NCBI RefSeq assembly: GCF_014779765.1
Contig: NZ_JACXZA010000003.1
Location: 744,001 to 808,000 of the forward strand
Length of the DNA stretch: 64,000 nucleotides
Source: Paenibacillus terricola
Lineage (GTDB): Bacteria > Bacillota > Bacilli > Paenibacillales > Paenibacillaceae
Direction of reading: 5' to 3'
Under the pieces are notes generated by a model, which was given only the letters and a program-made list of their open reading frames with translations, searched no databases and was not told where the DNA came from. Below, one piece after another: positions 1 to 7,461 of the stretch; the first letter of the stretch is position 1, and each line of letters opens with the position of its first letter. A program made the translations under genes and the position numbers.

Positions 1-245
1 ATACCGGCATTGGACGTATATTGCGTCTTGCCATTCTCAAGCGAAGAAACGCAAGCGTCACGTACATGCCAAGGGGTAACAAAATCCGGCTCGCCGACGC
101 CGAGCGTAATGACGTCCTTACGTCCGCTTACTAAATCAAAAAAGCGCCGAATGCCAGATGGCTTCAGCGAACGTGCCTGAGGTGCCAAATAGTCGGCGAA
201 TGAAGCGCGCTTATTTACCGACGCAGTCTGCTGTTCGTTAATCAT
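1..245 (-). CDS. Aminotransferase class I/II, N-terminal part (AlaT/YugH-like), cut by window edge
   Basis: A PLP-dependent aminotransferase of fold type I; only the first 81 residues are present, and the gene continues beyond position 1. The start ATG at 245 lies 13 nt after the stop of the Lrp-type gene, so the two form an operon. The segment has the usual N-terminal features of the aspartate/alanine aminotransferase group: a PSGIRRFFDLV helix, an LGVGEPDF substrate-arm motif and a YTSNAG turn at the edge. The pairing of an Lrp-type regulator with this aminotransferase resembles the Bacillus subtilis alaR-alaT (yugG-yugH) pair, so alanine transamination is the best guess. The PLP lysine and most of the active site lie outside the window, so substrate is inferred from context only. 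Confidence 0.85.
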   Translation of the reverse strand, partial: MINEQQTASVNKRASFADYLAPQARSLKPSGIRRFFDLVSGRKDVITLGVGEPDFVTPWHVRDACVSSLENGKTQYTSNAG

Positions 246-258
246 GCCCTATCACCCT

Positions 259-750
259 TTATGGCGAAATCATCAAGCGTTGGTCACCAACGGATTCGTC
301 GAAGATGATGCCATCCTGCTTGTATTTTTTTAGAATGAAGAATGTTTTCGTGGAAAGCACCGAATCGATCGGCGACAGCTTGTTGGATACGAAAGAAGCG
401 ACTTCCTTCAACGTCTTGCCTTCAACCTCAACGAGGAGATCGTATGCGCCAGACATGAGGTAGACCGACTTGACTTCCGGATACAAATAAATGCGTTCCG
501 CAATGCCTTCGAAGCCGCGGCCGCGCTCAGGCGTAATCTGCACCTCGATCAATGCGGTAACGGTTTCGTCATGCACCTTGCTCCAGTTCACGACAGCTGC
601 GTATTTCACGATCAGATGATCATTCTCCATCTCAGCGATTTCGCGCTTTACAACGTCGGGTTGAACATCCAGCATCGTCGCGATCAGCTCTGCGTCCCGA
701 CGGGCGTCTTCCTTCAGCAAGTCCAATATCTTCATCTTCAAATCGCTCAT
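259..750 (-). CDS. Lrp/AsnC-family transcriptional regulator (AlaR/YugG-like)
   Basis: A 163-residue feast/famine regulator that probably controls the downstream aminotransferase in response to an amino acid. The first 50 residues form a helix-turn-helix (MKILDLLKEDARRDAELIA and the following recognition helix), and the rest is a ligand-binding RAM domain ending in a typical V-L-S-T-KTFFILKKYK strand. I prefer the ATG at 750, because AAGGAG sits 8 nt upstream of it; the GTG two codons earlier would be only 2 nt from the same ribosome binding site. The gene is followed after 13 nt by the aminotransferase. Family is clear; the effector and targets are inferred from the B. subtilis alaR-alaT arrangement. 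Confidence 0.9.
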   Translation of the reverse strand: MSDLKMKILDLLKEDARRDAELIATMLDVQPDVVKREIAEMENDHLIVKYAAVVNWSKVHDETVTALIEVQITPERGRGFEGIAERIYLYPEVKSVYLMSGAYDLLVEVEGKTLKEVASFVSNKLSPIDSVLSTKTFFILKKYKQDGIIFDESVGDQRLMISP

Positions 751-819
751 CGTCACAGCTCCTTCAAACCTTTCTTCCGATATATAAAATTAATTTTACA
801 ATGAATCCGTTCCGACTGC

Positions 820-875
820 AAAACAAAAAACAGCAGTCCCCGACGTCTGTAATCCAAACGAAGTGAAGACTGCTG
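820..875 (-). terminator. Rho-independent terminator of the CotF-like gene
   Basis: On the minus strand an 8-bp stem (CAGCAGTC at 868-875 read in reverse, pairing with 831-838) is followed by a T-rich run at 820-830. It lies just past the stop codon at 882. Confidence 0.75.
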
Positions 876-881
876 CATCGG

Positions 882-1286
882 TTAGCTGTAGTATCTAGGC
901 GGCTGCTGCGCTTGTTGTTGCGGGATATGCGCCACATTCGGCTGGCTCGTATAATAGACCGATTGCTGCGCGATGCCGCTAAGCTTCTGCTGCACGAATT
1001 GGTTCGTTTTCTGCAGCGTCTGATCGTATTGTTTGCCCTGCTTGTCAATCTCCTGACGGAGCGCTGGGGACGACGTGTTGTACATTTGCTGACTTTGCAT
1101 AGCAGTGAACAGCTGTCCTTGCATATTCAATGTGCTGTTCAGCAGGTCCGTGAACAACTTCCGAACCGCTGGACATGTTGACTCTGTTGCCGCCGTTGCG
1201 TATTCCCGAACAACCCGTTTCAGGTCGGACAGAATGACGCTCGCCAGATCCTCATCCGGCAAAATCGACTGATGGTGCTGCTGCAT
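882..1286 (-). CDS. CotF-family spore coat protein
   Basis: A 134-residue protein of the CotF-like spore coat family. It starts with a helical region (DEDLASVILSDLKRVVREYA, then a helix rich in Asn, Leu and Gln) that resembles the ferritin-like helical bundle of this family, and ends in a Gln/Pro/Tyr-rich tail (QQQAQQPPRYYS), as is common in coat proteins that become cross-linked. It is the last gene of a row of coat genes on the same strand, with a separate terminator. No enzyme motif is visible. Exact place in the coat is unknown. Confidence 0.8.
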   Translation of the reverse strand: MQQHHQSILPDEDLASVILSDLKRVVREYATAATESTCPAVRKLFTDLLNSTLNMQGQLFTAMQSQQMYNTSSPALRQEIDKQGKQYDQTLQKTNQFVQQKLSGIAQQSVYYTSQPNVAHIPQQQAQQPPRYYS

Positions 1287-1316
1287 ACAATTGTCTCCTC
1301 CTATTCTTTACGGTGA

Positions 1317-1541
1317 TTATTGCTGAGGCTGCGTTGGCGCCATGCTAGCATGTTGATGCAGCGTCTGCAGCAGCGTCTGATAGTGCTGTTGATGTGTTGA
1401 AATAAATTGCTGTGCGACTTGAACGAGAGCTTGATTCGAGCTCGAAGAAGCGAGAACGGCATTCTGCTTCAGCAGCAAATCTTCATTCGACATCGAGTCG
1501 GCAATGTACTCTAACTCTTTGGCCGTAATCGGCTGTACCAT
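1317..1541 (-). CDS. Small CotF-like spore coat protein
   Basis: A 74-residue helical protein (MVQPITAKELEYIADSM..., then a Gln/His-rich second helix) similar in layout to the first part of CotF-type coat proteins. The ATG at 1541 is chosen because GGGAGG lies about 8 nt upstream; an earlier GTG at 1571 would start inside that ribosome binding site region. It ends 30 nt before the next coat gene (882-1286), so the two are probably co-transcribed. It looks like the conserved N-terminal half of the family without the C-terminal tail. Function beyond sporulation is not visible. Confidence 0.7.
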   Translation of the reverse strand: MVQPITAKELEYIADSMSNEDLLLKQNAVLASSSSNQALVQVAQQFISTHQQHYQTLLQTLHQHASMAPTQPQQ

Positions 1542-1630
1542 TTGCATAACCTCCCTTGCTTTTTTAAACACCTCCCGTATTTTGTCCCGACACTTTCCCT
1601 AATATGTAAAATCGAGCAAACGAAATGCAA

Positions 1631-1679
1631 AAAGAAAGTCCGTCCCTACATACGGCTTGCAGGGACTTGAACTTTCTTG
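1631..1679 (-). terminator. Rho-independent terminator after the DUF2642-like gene
   Basis: A long stem pairs 1631-1650 with 1659-1679 (AGAAAGT and AGTCCCTGC arms with a small internal mismatch), followed on the minus strand by TTTTTG. It separates the gene at 1690-2364 from the two CotF-like genes. Confidence 0.8.
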
Positions 1680-1689
1680 CGGAGACAGA

Positions 1690-2364
1690 TTATGGAAGAT
1701 GAATCGTCTTTACATGGTCTAGATGAAGATACACCGAATTTCCTCCGGCAGTGGCAAGCTCCACCATGTTCTGATCCACGTTCTTCAGTACGCCAATCTT
1801 GTTCGGATTCTCACCCAGATCTAAGATAACAAACTCGCCAACCAGCTTACGAAGCTGCTGATCGAATGTACGTGCAAGCGTTAGCGGCGATGGCTTGAGC
1901 GGAAACTGCTCTGGGGTCAACGTATAAGGCGTCACGTTCGGGCTATATGGGATTAAATACTTCAGGTGAGTGAGAGATACGATAACCGAGTGATATACAG
2001 GTGAATAGAACACGAAGAAGTCGTTCATTACGCTTGTCAAATAACCGTGAATCGATTGATTGCCGGTGATGTACAGCTCGGAGAACATGCCCTTAGCGTT
2101 CATAAGCGTTTTGCGGTAAGAGATCGCATCGTTCGCTTGCTCGAATGGGGTTTCGGGCACATCGATTGTCATACTAGATGCGTCTTGCATATTGGCTGGT
2201 CTCATTTGCTGCAAATGAATAATCGGCACATAAACGAACTGCTGGCCATTATGGATAACAAGTATATCCTGCCCCATGTCAACGAGCTTGCCCCGCAAGG
2301 TTGATGACTTTCCCGATATATCAAGGTCGATCAGACTATTCATTAACGGATGCTGCTGCTTCAT
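1690..2364 (-). CDS. Spore coat-like protein with three small beta-barrel (DUF2642-like) repeats
   Basis: A 224-residue protein that I place in the DUF2642/CotB-like group of sporulation proteins. Three similar segments can be seen, each giving a run of strands ended by V-hydrophobic-H-L: around residues 23-55 (GKLVDMGQDILVIHNGQQFV... HLQQM), 105-138 (GYLTSVMNDFFVFYS... HLKYL) and 172-222 (GEFVILDLGENPNKIGVL... HVKTI). The pattern is like the LSm-like repeats in the CotB N-terminus and in the neighbour at 2593-3240. No signal peptide or membrane segment. The coat location is inferred from neighbours. Confidence 0.7.
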   Translation of the reverse strand: MKQQHPLMNSLIDLDISGKSSTLRGKLVDMGQDILVIHNGQQFVYVPIIHLQQMRPANMQDASSMTIDVPETPFEQANDAISYRKTLMNAKGMFSELYITGNQSIHGYLTSVMNDFFVFYSPVYHSVIVSLTHLKYLIPYSPNVTPYTLTPEQFPLKPSPLTLARTFDQQLRKLVGEFVILDLGENPNKIGVLKNVDQNMVELATAGGNSVYLHLDHVKTIHLP

Positions 2365-2531
2365 TGAATACTGCCCCTCCTTTCACTCTCAATAGTCGTA
2401 CGCCTATGAGTCGTGCAGTGAAACGAGGTGAAACGCCTGCAGCCGTCTTGTAATCGGCGCAGTGCGTTTCATCCCGGAGAAATATAAGCTTACGTATAAG
2501 GAGATAGCCTTATAAAGTCTTATATTTCGAA

Positions 2532-2570
2532 AAGCCGAGTCGGAACGGTTACCCATCCGGCCCGGCTTAC
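2532..2570 (-). terminator. Probable terminator of the CotB-like gene
   Basis: Inverted repeat AAGCCGAG / CCCGGCTT (2532-2539 with 2561-2568); on the minus strand it ends in CTTTTCG, 24 nt after the stop at 2593. Confidence 0.6.
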
Positions 2571-2592
2571 GTTCACCGGCACTTCGCGGAAG

Positions 2593-3240
2593 TTAACGGC
2601 TTACGCGCCGTTTGAGGGATTTCTTCACCACTGGAGCTGCTGGTTTAGGTGCTGGCGCGTTGGTAGCGCTAGCTGTACCTGTGCCTGTTCCGCTTGAACC
2701 ATTACTAGAACGCTTTTTCATCTCGAGCTTGATCGATTGGATATGATCGATGAACATGTCTACTTTTTTGTGTTGGGATACGATAAGAACGCGGTCGCCG
2801 GACACTTCAGCCAAGAAACCTTCTACTTTCTCAGGACCGCCCCAGTTCACTTGTACAAATTTCTGATTCAGTGCTTTCAGGACACCGCGGAAGTTATCTG
2901 CTTGGATGAATGCTTTCGTGCCTCCCGAACGGCCGCCAGTTCCGCCTGTGCGGGAACCTCCCGTACCGTGGCTGCCATCCAGATCCGTAATCGATTTGAT
3001 GTGGCTTCTTTTGACATAAACGACGCCTTCAGTCGTTCCTACAACCAGGTAGTCGCTTTTCACTGCCAGAAGCTTGCCGTTGATTGCGTTAGGACCGCCA
3101 CGGTTGATTTTTACTTGCTCACCAACAAGAGCCTCAAGGAAATTTGCATTGCCGTTTCCTGCCGAGCGTTGCGAACGATGGGAACGATGAGGATGATGGC
3201 CTTTATTGCAGTTGTTGTGGTTATAGTTCCAATACATCAT
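2593..3240 (-). CDS. cotB: CotB-like spore coat protein
   Basis: A 215-residue coat protein with a His/Asn/Arg-rich start (YNHNNCNKGHHPHRSHRSQRS), two LSm-like repeats (about residues 38-85, VGEQVKINRGGPNAINGKLL..., and 120-172, NQKFVQVNWGGPEKVEGFL...), a Gly/Thr linker between them, and a basic Ser-rich tail (KKRSSNGSSGTGTGTASA ... KKSLKRRVSR). B. subtilis CotB has the same kind of N-terminal repeats and a Ser/Lys-rich C-terminal part that CotH phosphorylates. Here a CotH-like kinase lies 0.8 kb away, so this tail is a candidate substrate. GGAGG stands 10 nt before the first of two ATGs. The symbol is by analogy; the protein is much shorter than B. subtilis CotB. Confidence 0.65.
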   Translation of the reverse strand: MMYWNYNHNNCNKGHHPHRSHRSQRSAGNGNANFLEALVGEQVKINRGGPNAINGKLLAVKSDYLVVGTTEGVVYVKRSHIKSITDLDGSHGTGGSRTGGTGGRSGGTKAFIQADNFRGVLKALNQKFVQVNWGGPEKVEGFLAEVSGDRVLIVSQHKKVDMFIDHIQSIKLEMKKRSSNGSSGTGTGTASATNAPAPKPAAPVVKKSLKRRVSR

Positions 3241-3548
3241 AGGATGTTTCCCTCCAAATAAATGATAGATAGATAGACTCCAGACGAACCAATTAAGAGC
3301 AACCGACTTGACATCACGTTACGATCAACTGCTCGCTTGCACCTACAAGTCTGTTAGTTCTGCATCCCTCCATTACCGTCTTAGGTTCATCTATCCTTGG
3401 TGACGATTTGTAATATATCTATATGTATCTCGTATAGTAGCGGTACTAGATATATGAACTATCTTTAGTAGATTGGACGAACTTCCTGTCGCGATTAATA
3501 GATTCGGTTCATAGATTATTTCATGTCCAATTAAAGGAGGAATTGCTA
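3241..3548. promoter_or_regulatory. Divergent intergenic region between cotB-like and cotG-like genes
   Basis: 308 nt without a gene, holding the start regions of two divergent coat genes. A CATAGATTA at 3510-3518 fits the CATAnnnTA -10 pattern of sporulation sigma factor K and sits 15 nt before the AAAGGAGG ribosome binding site of the plus-strand gene; no convincing -35 was found. A short GATA run (3262-3275) lies next to the minus-strand gene. Late mother-cell expression is inferred, not shown. Confidence 0.35.
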
Positions 3549-3890
3549 ATGGCATCATACAAAGCTGGCAAAAGAGACTGGGGCTCTTGGGGTGAGATGA
3601 ACCGAGGCTCTGGTGGCGGCTCGCAAGGTAACCGTTCCGGCGGATCGCAAGGCAACCGTTCCGGCGGATCGCAGGGCAACCGTTCAGGTGGATCGCAAGG
3701 CAACCGTTCCGGCGGATCGCAAGGCAACCGTTCAGGTGGATCGCAAGGCAACCGTTCCGGCGGATCGCAAGGCAACCGTTCCGGCGGATCGCAAGGCAAC
3801 CGTTCCGGCGGATCGCAAGGCAACCGTTCCGGCGGATCGCAAGGCAACCGTTCGGGTGGATCGCAAGGCAACCGTTCCGGCGGCCGCTAA
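3549..3890 (+). CDS. CotG-like repeat protein, eleven GGSQGNRS octapeptides
   Basis: A 113-residue protein: a 22-residue head (MASYKAGKRDWGSWGEMNRG...) followed by eleven identical copies of the octapeptide GGSQGNRS and a final GGR. The start ATG has AAAGGAGG at ideal spacing, which supports translation. Each repeat offers two serines next to Gly and Arg but no acidic or hydrophobic residue, so the chain must be disordered and positively charged. B. subtilis CotG is likewise a basic, Ser-rich tandem-repeat coat protein, encoded next to cotH and phosphorylated by CotH. Here cotH lies 133 nt downstream on the same strand, so a CotG-like substrate role is likely although the repeat sequence is different. 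Confidence 0.7.
   Translation: MASYKAGKRDWGSWGEMNRGSGGGSQGNRSGGSQGNRSGGSQGNRSGGSQGNRSGGSQGNRSGGSQGNRSGGSQGNRSGGSQGNRSGGSQGNRSGGSQGNRSGGSQGNRSGGR
3618..3881 (+). repeat. 24-bp coding tandem repeat, 11 copies
   Basis: Eleven head-to-tail copies of a 24-nt unit (GGCGGATCGCAAGGCAACCG followed by TTCC, minor variants with GGTGGATCG or TTCA/TTCG). As 24 is a multiple of three, other frames are also open across it and give false ORFs. Near-identity of units suggests recent expansion or homogenisation. Confidence 0.9.
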
Positions 3891-3971
3891 GGGGCATGTA
3901 AGTAAATCGGACAACCCCATCCGTTTCTTCCAGTGACGTGACAAGCGCCTCACGCATAGAGTAAATAGCAC

Positions 3972-4001
3972 AAAAGCCTATCGATACCGATAGGCTTTTT
4001 A
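3972..4001 (+). terminator. Strong terminator between the repeat gene and cotH
   Basis: A perfect 12-bp stem AAAAGCCTATCG / CGATAGGCTTTT with a 4-nt loop (3984-3987) and a T run. It lies after the repeat-protein gene and 23 nt before the cotH start, so cotH either reads through or has its own promoter inside the preceding 80 nt. Confidence 0.85.
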
Positions 4002-4023
4002 CTTTGGCCTCGGAGGTGCACGA

Positions 4024-5115
4024 ATGTCGCAGCAGTCGGTTTCGCCTAGATCGATCACAATCGAACAGTCGGAGTGGGAGAAGCTGCAGGAAAATCCCAG
4101 CAGCAAAGACTTTGTGCAAATAAAGTTGACGATGGACGGCAAAACGATCGACGCAAGCCTTCGTCATCGCGGAGGACATACGATCCGATACGCTAAGAAA
4201 TCCTATGAAATTCGATATAATCGAAGCAATAGCAGCGGCGTTCGCACGCTGCATTGGAACGCAGAATACGACGACCCTTCCGTGATGCGCAACGCTTTCT
4301 CGTTTCAATTCTTAAACACGCTCGGCGTCTATTCGCCTAGAACGAAGCATATCGAGCTGGAGTTGAATGGTGAGGCGCAGGGGGTTTATTTGGAGATCGA
4401 AGCGGTAGACCGTTATTTTTTCAAAAATCGGAACTTAGGTTGGAAATCGCTTATCTATGCAAGCAACGACAGCGCTAATTTCAGCTTATACGATCCCTAT
4501 ACGTACGAGGAGAAATCATCGCTATTCGAAGGATATGAGAAGCAGCTTGGCGATGACAATACAAAGACCCGACTTACTTCATTTATAAGCAAAATCAATC
4601 AGCTTGAGGGAAGCAGTCTAGCTAAGGTGCTATCTTATCGACTGGATACAACTTTCTACTTAAAGTGGCTGGCTGGTGCGGTACTGACAGGCAATTACGA
4701 TGGCTTTGAGCAAAACTATGCGTTGTATGAGCGGAGCAGCAATGGGAAATACCGGATTCTGCCATGGGACTATGAAGGTACGTGGGGAAGAAACTGCTAC
4801 GGCCGCGTGTGCGACAGCGACATTGTAGATGTGAAAGGGTACAACGCGTTGACGGAGAAAATATTCTCCTTCAGCGATTATCGTGCGGAGTATAAGAAGA
4901 TATTGCTTGAATATCTAGAAAATCAATTTACGCTTGATACGTTGTCTCCTGCAATCGAGAGTATGCACGGCTCGATTGCGGATGCGATCAGCCGTGATTA
5001 TACGCGCAAGCACCCGTTCTCGGTATTCGAATCCGAGCCGTACATTATGCGCCGCTACATTGCTGAGCGGCGCGATATCGTGTACAACGAATTAACGAAC
5101 AACTGGCCGGACTAG
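4024..5115 (+). CDS. cotH: CotH-family spore coat protein kinase
   Basis: A 363-residue member of the CotH family, atypical protein kinases that use ATP to phosphorylate coat proteins on Ser. The length equals that of B. subtilis CotH. Visible marks are the N-lobe RHRGG...KKSYEIRY region (residues 47-65), the catalytic-loop-like GNYDGFEQNYALY (223-235, with Asp226 and Asn231) and the metal-binding PWDYEGTWG (247-255, Asp249). There is no signal peptide, as expected for a mother-cell cytoplasmic protein. GGAGGTG lies 5 nt before ATG. Neighbours at 2593-3240 (CotB-like) and 3549-3890 (Ser-rich repeats) are its likely substrates. No downstream gene on this strand follows; cysK converges on it. 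Confidence 0.9.
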   Translation: MSQQSVSPRSITIEQSEWEKLQENPSSKDFVQIKLTMDGKTIDASLRHRGGHTIRYAKKSYEIRYNRSNSSGVRTLHWNAEYDDPSVMRNAFSFQFLNTLGVYSPRTKHIELELNGEAQGVYLEIEAVDRYFFKNRNLGWKSLIYASNDSANFSLYDPYTYEEKSSLFEGYEKQLGDDNTKTRLTSFISKINQLEGSSLAKVLSYRLDTTFYLKWLAGAVLTGNYDGFEQNYALYERSSNGKYRILPWDYEGTWGRNCYGRVCDSDIVDVKGYNALTEKIFSFSDYRAEYKKILLEYLENQFTLDTLSPAIESMHGSIADAISRDYTRKHPFSVFESEPYIMRRYIAERRDIVYNELTNNWPD

Positions 5116-5161
5116 TGCTTCTTTAAATGCATGTTCAAAAGTTCGGTTTTCAGCACCGTGC

Positions 5162-5192
5162 CGAATCCGCTTCCTGTGATACTTCGTGATCA
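5162..5192. repeat. 31-bp dispersed motif, copy 1
   Basis: A 31-nt motif (core GCTTCCTGTG-n-TACTTCGTGATCA) that matches 28 of 31 positions at 44599-44629. It lies between the converging cotH and cysK genes. Confidence 0.7.
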
Positions 5193-5204
5193 AAAGCGGA
5201 CTGG

Positions 5205-6122
5205 TTAGAAAATATCCATGCTCAAGTATCGTTCACCTGTATCCGGTGCAATGCACAACACACGTTTGCCCGGTCCCAGCCGCTTGGCTATCGTCAGTGC
5301 CGCCCACACCGAGGCGCCGGATGAAGGGCCTACCAGAATACCTTCGAGACGCGCCAATCGGCGCATCGTATCGATCGCATGATCGTCCGAGACTTGAATG
5401 ATTTCATTATAGATGGAAGTATTGAGGATAGAGGGCACGAAACCCGGACTTGTGCCGACGAGCTTATGCGGTCCAGGACTTCCGCCTGACAGCACAGGCG
5501 AGCCCTGCGGCTCAACAACCGCCACATACAAGTCCGGCAGCCGCTCCTTGAGCGCTTCGCCCGTTCCTGTAATCGTTCCACCCGTACCTGCCGTTGCTAC
5601 GAACGCATCGAGACGCCCTTCCGTTTGTTCTAAAATTTCAAGTGCAGTCGTCGTCCGATGCACATCCGGATTGGCATGATTCTCGAATTGGTTCGGGATG
5701 AAGCTGTTCGGAATGCCTTGCGCAAGCTCCAGTGCCTTCGCTATAGCGCCAGGCATCCGCTGCGCTGCTGGCGTGAGAACTACTTCAGCGCCGTATGCTT
5801 GGAGCATCTTAATCCGTTCCACCGACATGTTGTCCGGCATTACGAGAATGAGCCGATATCCTTTGGCCGCCGCATTCATTGCAAGTCCAATGCCCGTATT
5901 CCCGCTTGTTGGTTCAATAATGGTGCCGCCAGGTACGATCATTCCTCTTCGCTCGGCGTCTGCGATAAGCGCGGATGCAGCCCGATCCTTTACGCTCCCA
6001 CTCGGATTAAGCTTCTCAAGCTTGACCAGCACCTCCGCGTCCTCTTCGGTTACCAGCCTTCTTAGCCGAACCGCTGGCGTGTCTCCAATGAGGTCCGTTA
6101 TCGATTGCACGATGCGTGGCAT
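5205..6122 (-). CDS. cysK: Cysteine synthase (O-acetylserine sulfhydrylase), PLP enzyme
   Basis: A 305-residue enzyme that makes cysteine from O-acetylserine and sulfide (CysK/CysM family). The PLP lysine is Lys45 in NPSGSVKDRAA, the substrate loop is TSGNTG (72-77), and the phosphate-binding glycine loop is GTGGTITGTG near residue 176. The start at 6122 has AAAGGAGG 6 nt upstream; the longer reading frame (ATG at 6158) lacks a ribosome binding site. The upstream MFS gene runs 107 nt into this one in another frame. CysK and CysM cannot be told apart safely from the sequence alone; the SGGSPGPHKLVG segment is CysK-like. Confidence 0.9.
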   Translation of the reverse strand: MPRIVQSITDLIGDTPAVRLRRLVTEEDAEVLVKLEKLNPSGSVKDRAASALIADAERRGMIVPGGTIIEPTSGNTGIGLAMNAAAKGYRLILVMPDNMSVERIKMLQAYGAEVVLTPAAQRMPGAIAKALELAQGIPNSFIPNQFENHANPDVHRTTTALEILEQTEGRLDAFVATAGTGGTITGTGEALKERLPDLYVAVVEPQGSPVLSGGSPGPHKLVGTSPGFVPSILNTSIYNEIIQVSDDHAIDTMRRLARLEGILVGPSSGASVWAALTIAKRLGPGKRVLCIAPDTGERYLSMDIF

Positions 6123-7389
6123 GCGCGCCCTCCTTTCGTTGTGCTGCTTGGAATCCATCTTCTCCAGCAGCCGTTCTATTCAATAAATGTCTTGTGGCAA
6201 TCCATCCGATAATCGGCATGCTGCCGACTCCGAATAACAGCCACGTAATTGCAGCCGGCGAATGCGTACGAGTTAGTACAAGCAGATAAGCCGTCATGCC
6301 GATCGCTCTGCCGAACGTGAGTGCTAGCTCTCGCAGCACGATCAATTCCTCACGCTGTCTTACCGACTCCTCATTACGACCAATTAAATCAAAAACTGTT
6401 GATGTCATTGGGATCATATAGAGCGGTATAAGCAGCGCCGTGCCAATACCGAAGACAAGCAGCATCGGGTAAGTAATGCCGAAGAACAACGGTAGAATGA
6501 CTGCTGACAGCGCGATAACACCGATCAGCATCGCGCCGCTGCGTTGTTTCATTTTAAGAAAACGACCCGTGAGCCAGAAGCTGACGAGAGCTACAGCAGA
6601 CGTAATTAAAGCATAGTTGCCGACTTTTTGTTCCGTATGTGTCGCTACATAAACGGTCAAGCCGACTAGAAACATAAAGACACTGTCGCGTATGCCCTGC
6701 GTCGTAATCGCAATGGCGAATCGGCGCCATGGATTGCCTCGCTCCTTCAGCTGTCTGAACGGAAGCATCCAATCATAATGCCCTTCCGGCCCTCGATTCT
6801 TCAGCCCAAGCGAACCGATCACTGCACCGGCAAGCACGATCAAGGAAGCAGTGAAGATGACTCGGTACCCGACCCCATCTCGCATCGACGTAATAATGAA
6901 GCCAGACAACCACGGCGCAATAATACCGGCAGCCGCCCCGAGAAGACCGGCAAGACCGTTATAGCGATCGCGATTGTCCGCCTCCGTCACTTCGAAGTAG
7001 ATAATATTGTACGAGAGCCAGAACAAGCCAAGGGCAAGTCCATCCAATATGCCGATTGGCACGACCCAGCGGTAGGCAGAAGGACCAAGCATAAGCACCG
7101 TAAAATAAAAGCAGCCCGACAGCACAATGCCGAGCCGAAATACAATCATTTTGTTATGTTCCTTGACCCACTTGCCTGCGAGCCAGAACAGTAATCCGCT
7201 TACGATATATTGGCTCATGCAAAACCAGCCGATGCTTGCGAACGACTCCTTCGCCTTCCACAAATAAACGGGTATAAACGTGCCTGATAATGCACTAGCG
7301 GCCGCGTACATCCCATGGACAGCAATGAGCCGGCGGGATTGTCCATCCAGCCGACCAGGCATACGTTTATTCGCAGCTTCTACAGTCAA
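6016..7389 (-). CDS. MFS transporter
   Basis: A 457-residue major facilitator with about 12 membrane segments and a short charged middle loop (around GLKNRGPEGHYDWMLPFRQL). The best start is TTG at 7389: GGGAGG sits 9 nt upstream, whereas the ATG at 7452 has no ribosome binding site and would overlap the upstream zinc-ribbon gene's end region. Residues after about LLNRTAAGEDG form a hydrophilic tail that is encoded across the cysK start, a 107-nt overlap that is unusual and may mean that the original stop was lost. Substrate is unknown; the operon (mutS2 to cysK) gives no hint apart from cysK. Confidence 0.8.
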   Translation of the reverse strand: MTVEAANKRMPGRLDGQSRRLIAVHGMYAAASALSGTFIPVYLWKAKESFASIGWFCMSQYIVSGLLFWLAGKWVKEHNKMIVFRLGIVLSGCFYFTVLMLGPSAYRWVVPIGILDGLALGLFWLSYNIIYFEVTEADNRDRYNGLAGLLGAAAGIIAPWLSGFIITSMRDGVGYRVIFTASLIVLAGAVIGSLGLKNRGPEGHYDWMLPFRQLKERGNPWRRFAIAITTQGIRDSVFMFLVGLTVYVATHTEQKVGNYALITSAVALVSFWLTGRFLKMKQRSGAMLIGVIALSAVILPLFFGITYPMLLVFGIGTALLIPLYMIPMTSTVFDLIGRNEESVRQREELIVLRELALTFGRAIGMTAYLLVLTRTHSPAAITWLLFGVGSMPIIGWIATRHLLNRTAAGEDGFQAAQRKEGAHATHRAIDNGPHWRHASGSAKKAGNRRGRGGAGQA

Positions 7390-7461
7390 TTCACATAACC
7401 TCCCGATTAAGACATCATCCTGTTTAAGATGTCCCGAACCAGGAGCGAGCATGCTTCATAA

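Noticed and set aside
3391-4308. A 305-codon minus-strand ORF across the cotG-like repeat and cotH start
   Set aside because: It is open only because the 24-bp repeat has no stop in any frame; it has no ribosome binding site and overlaps two supported genes.
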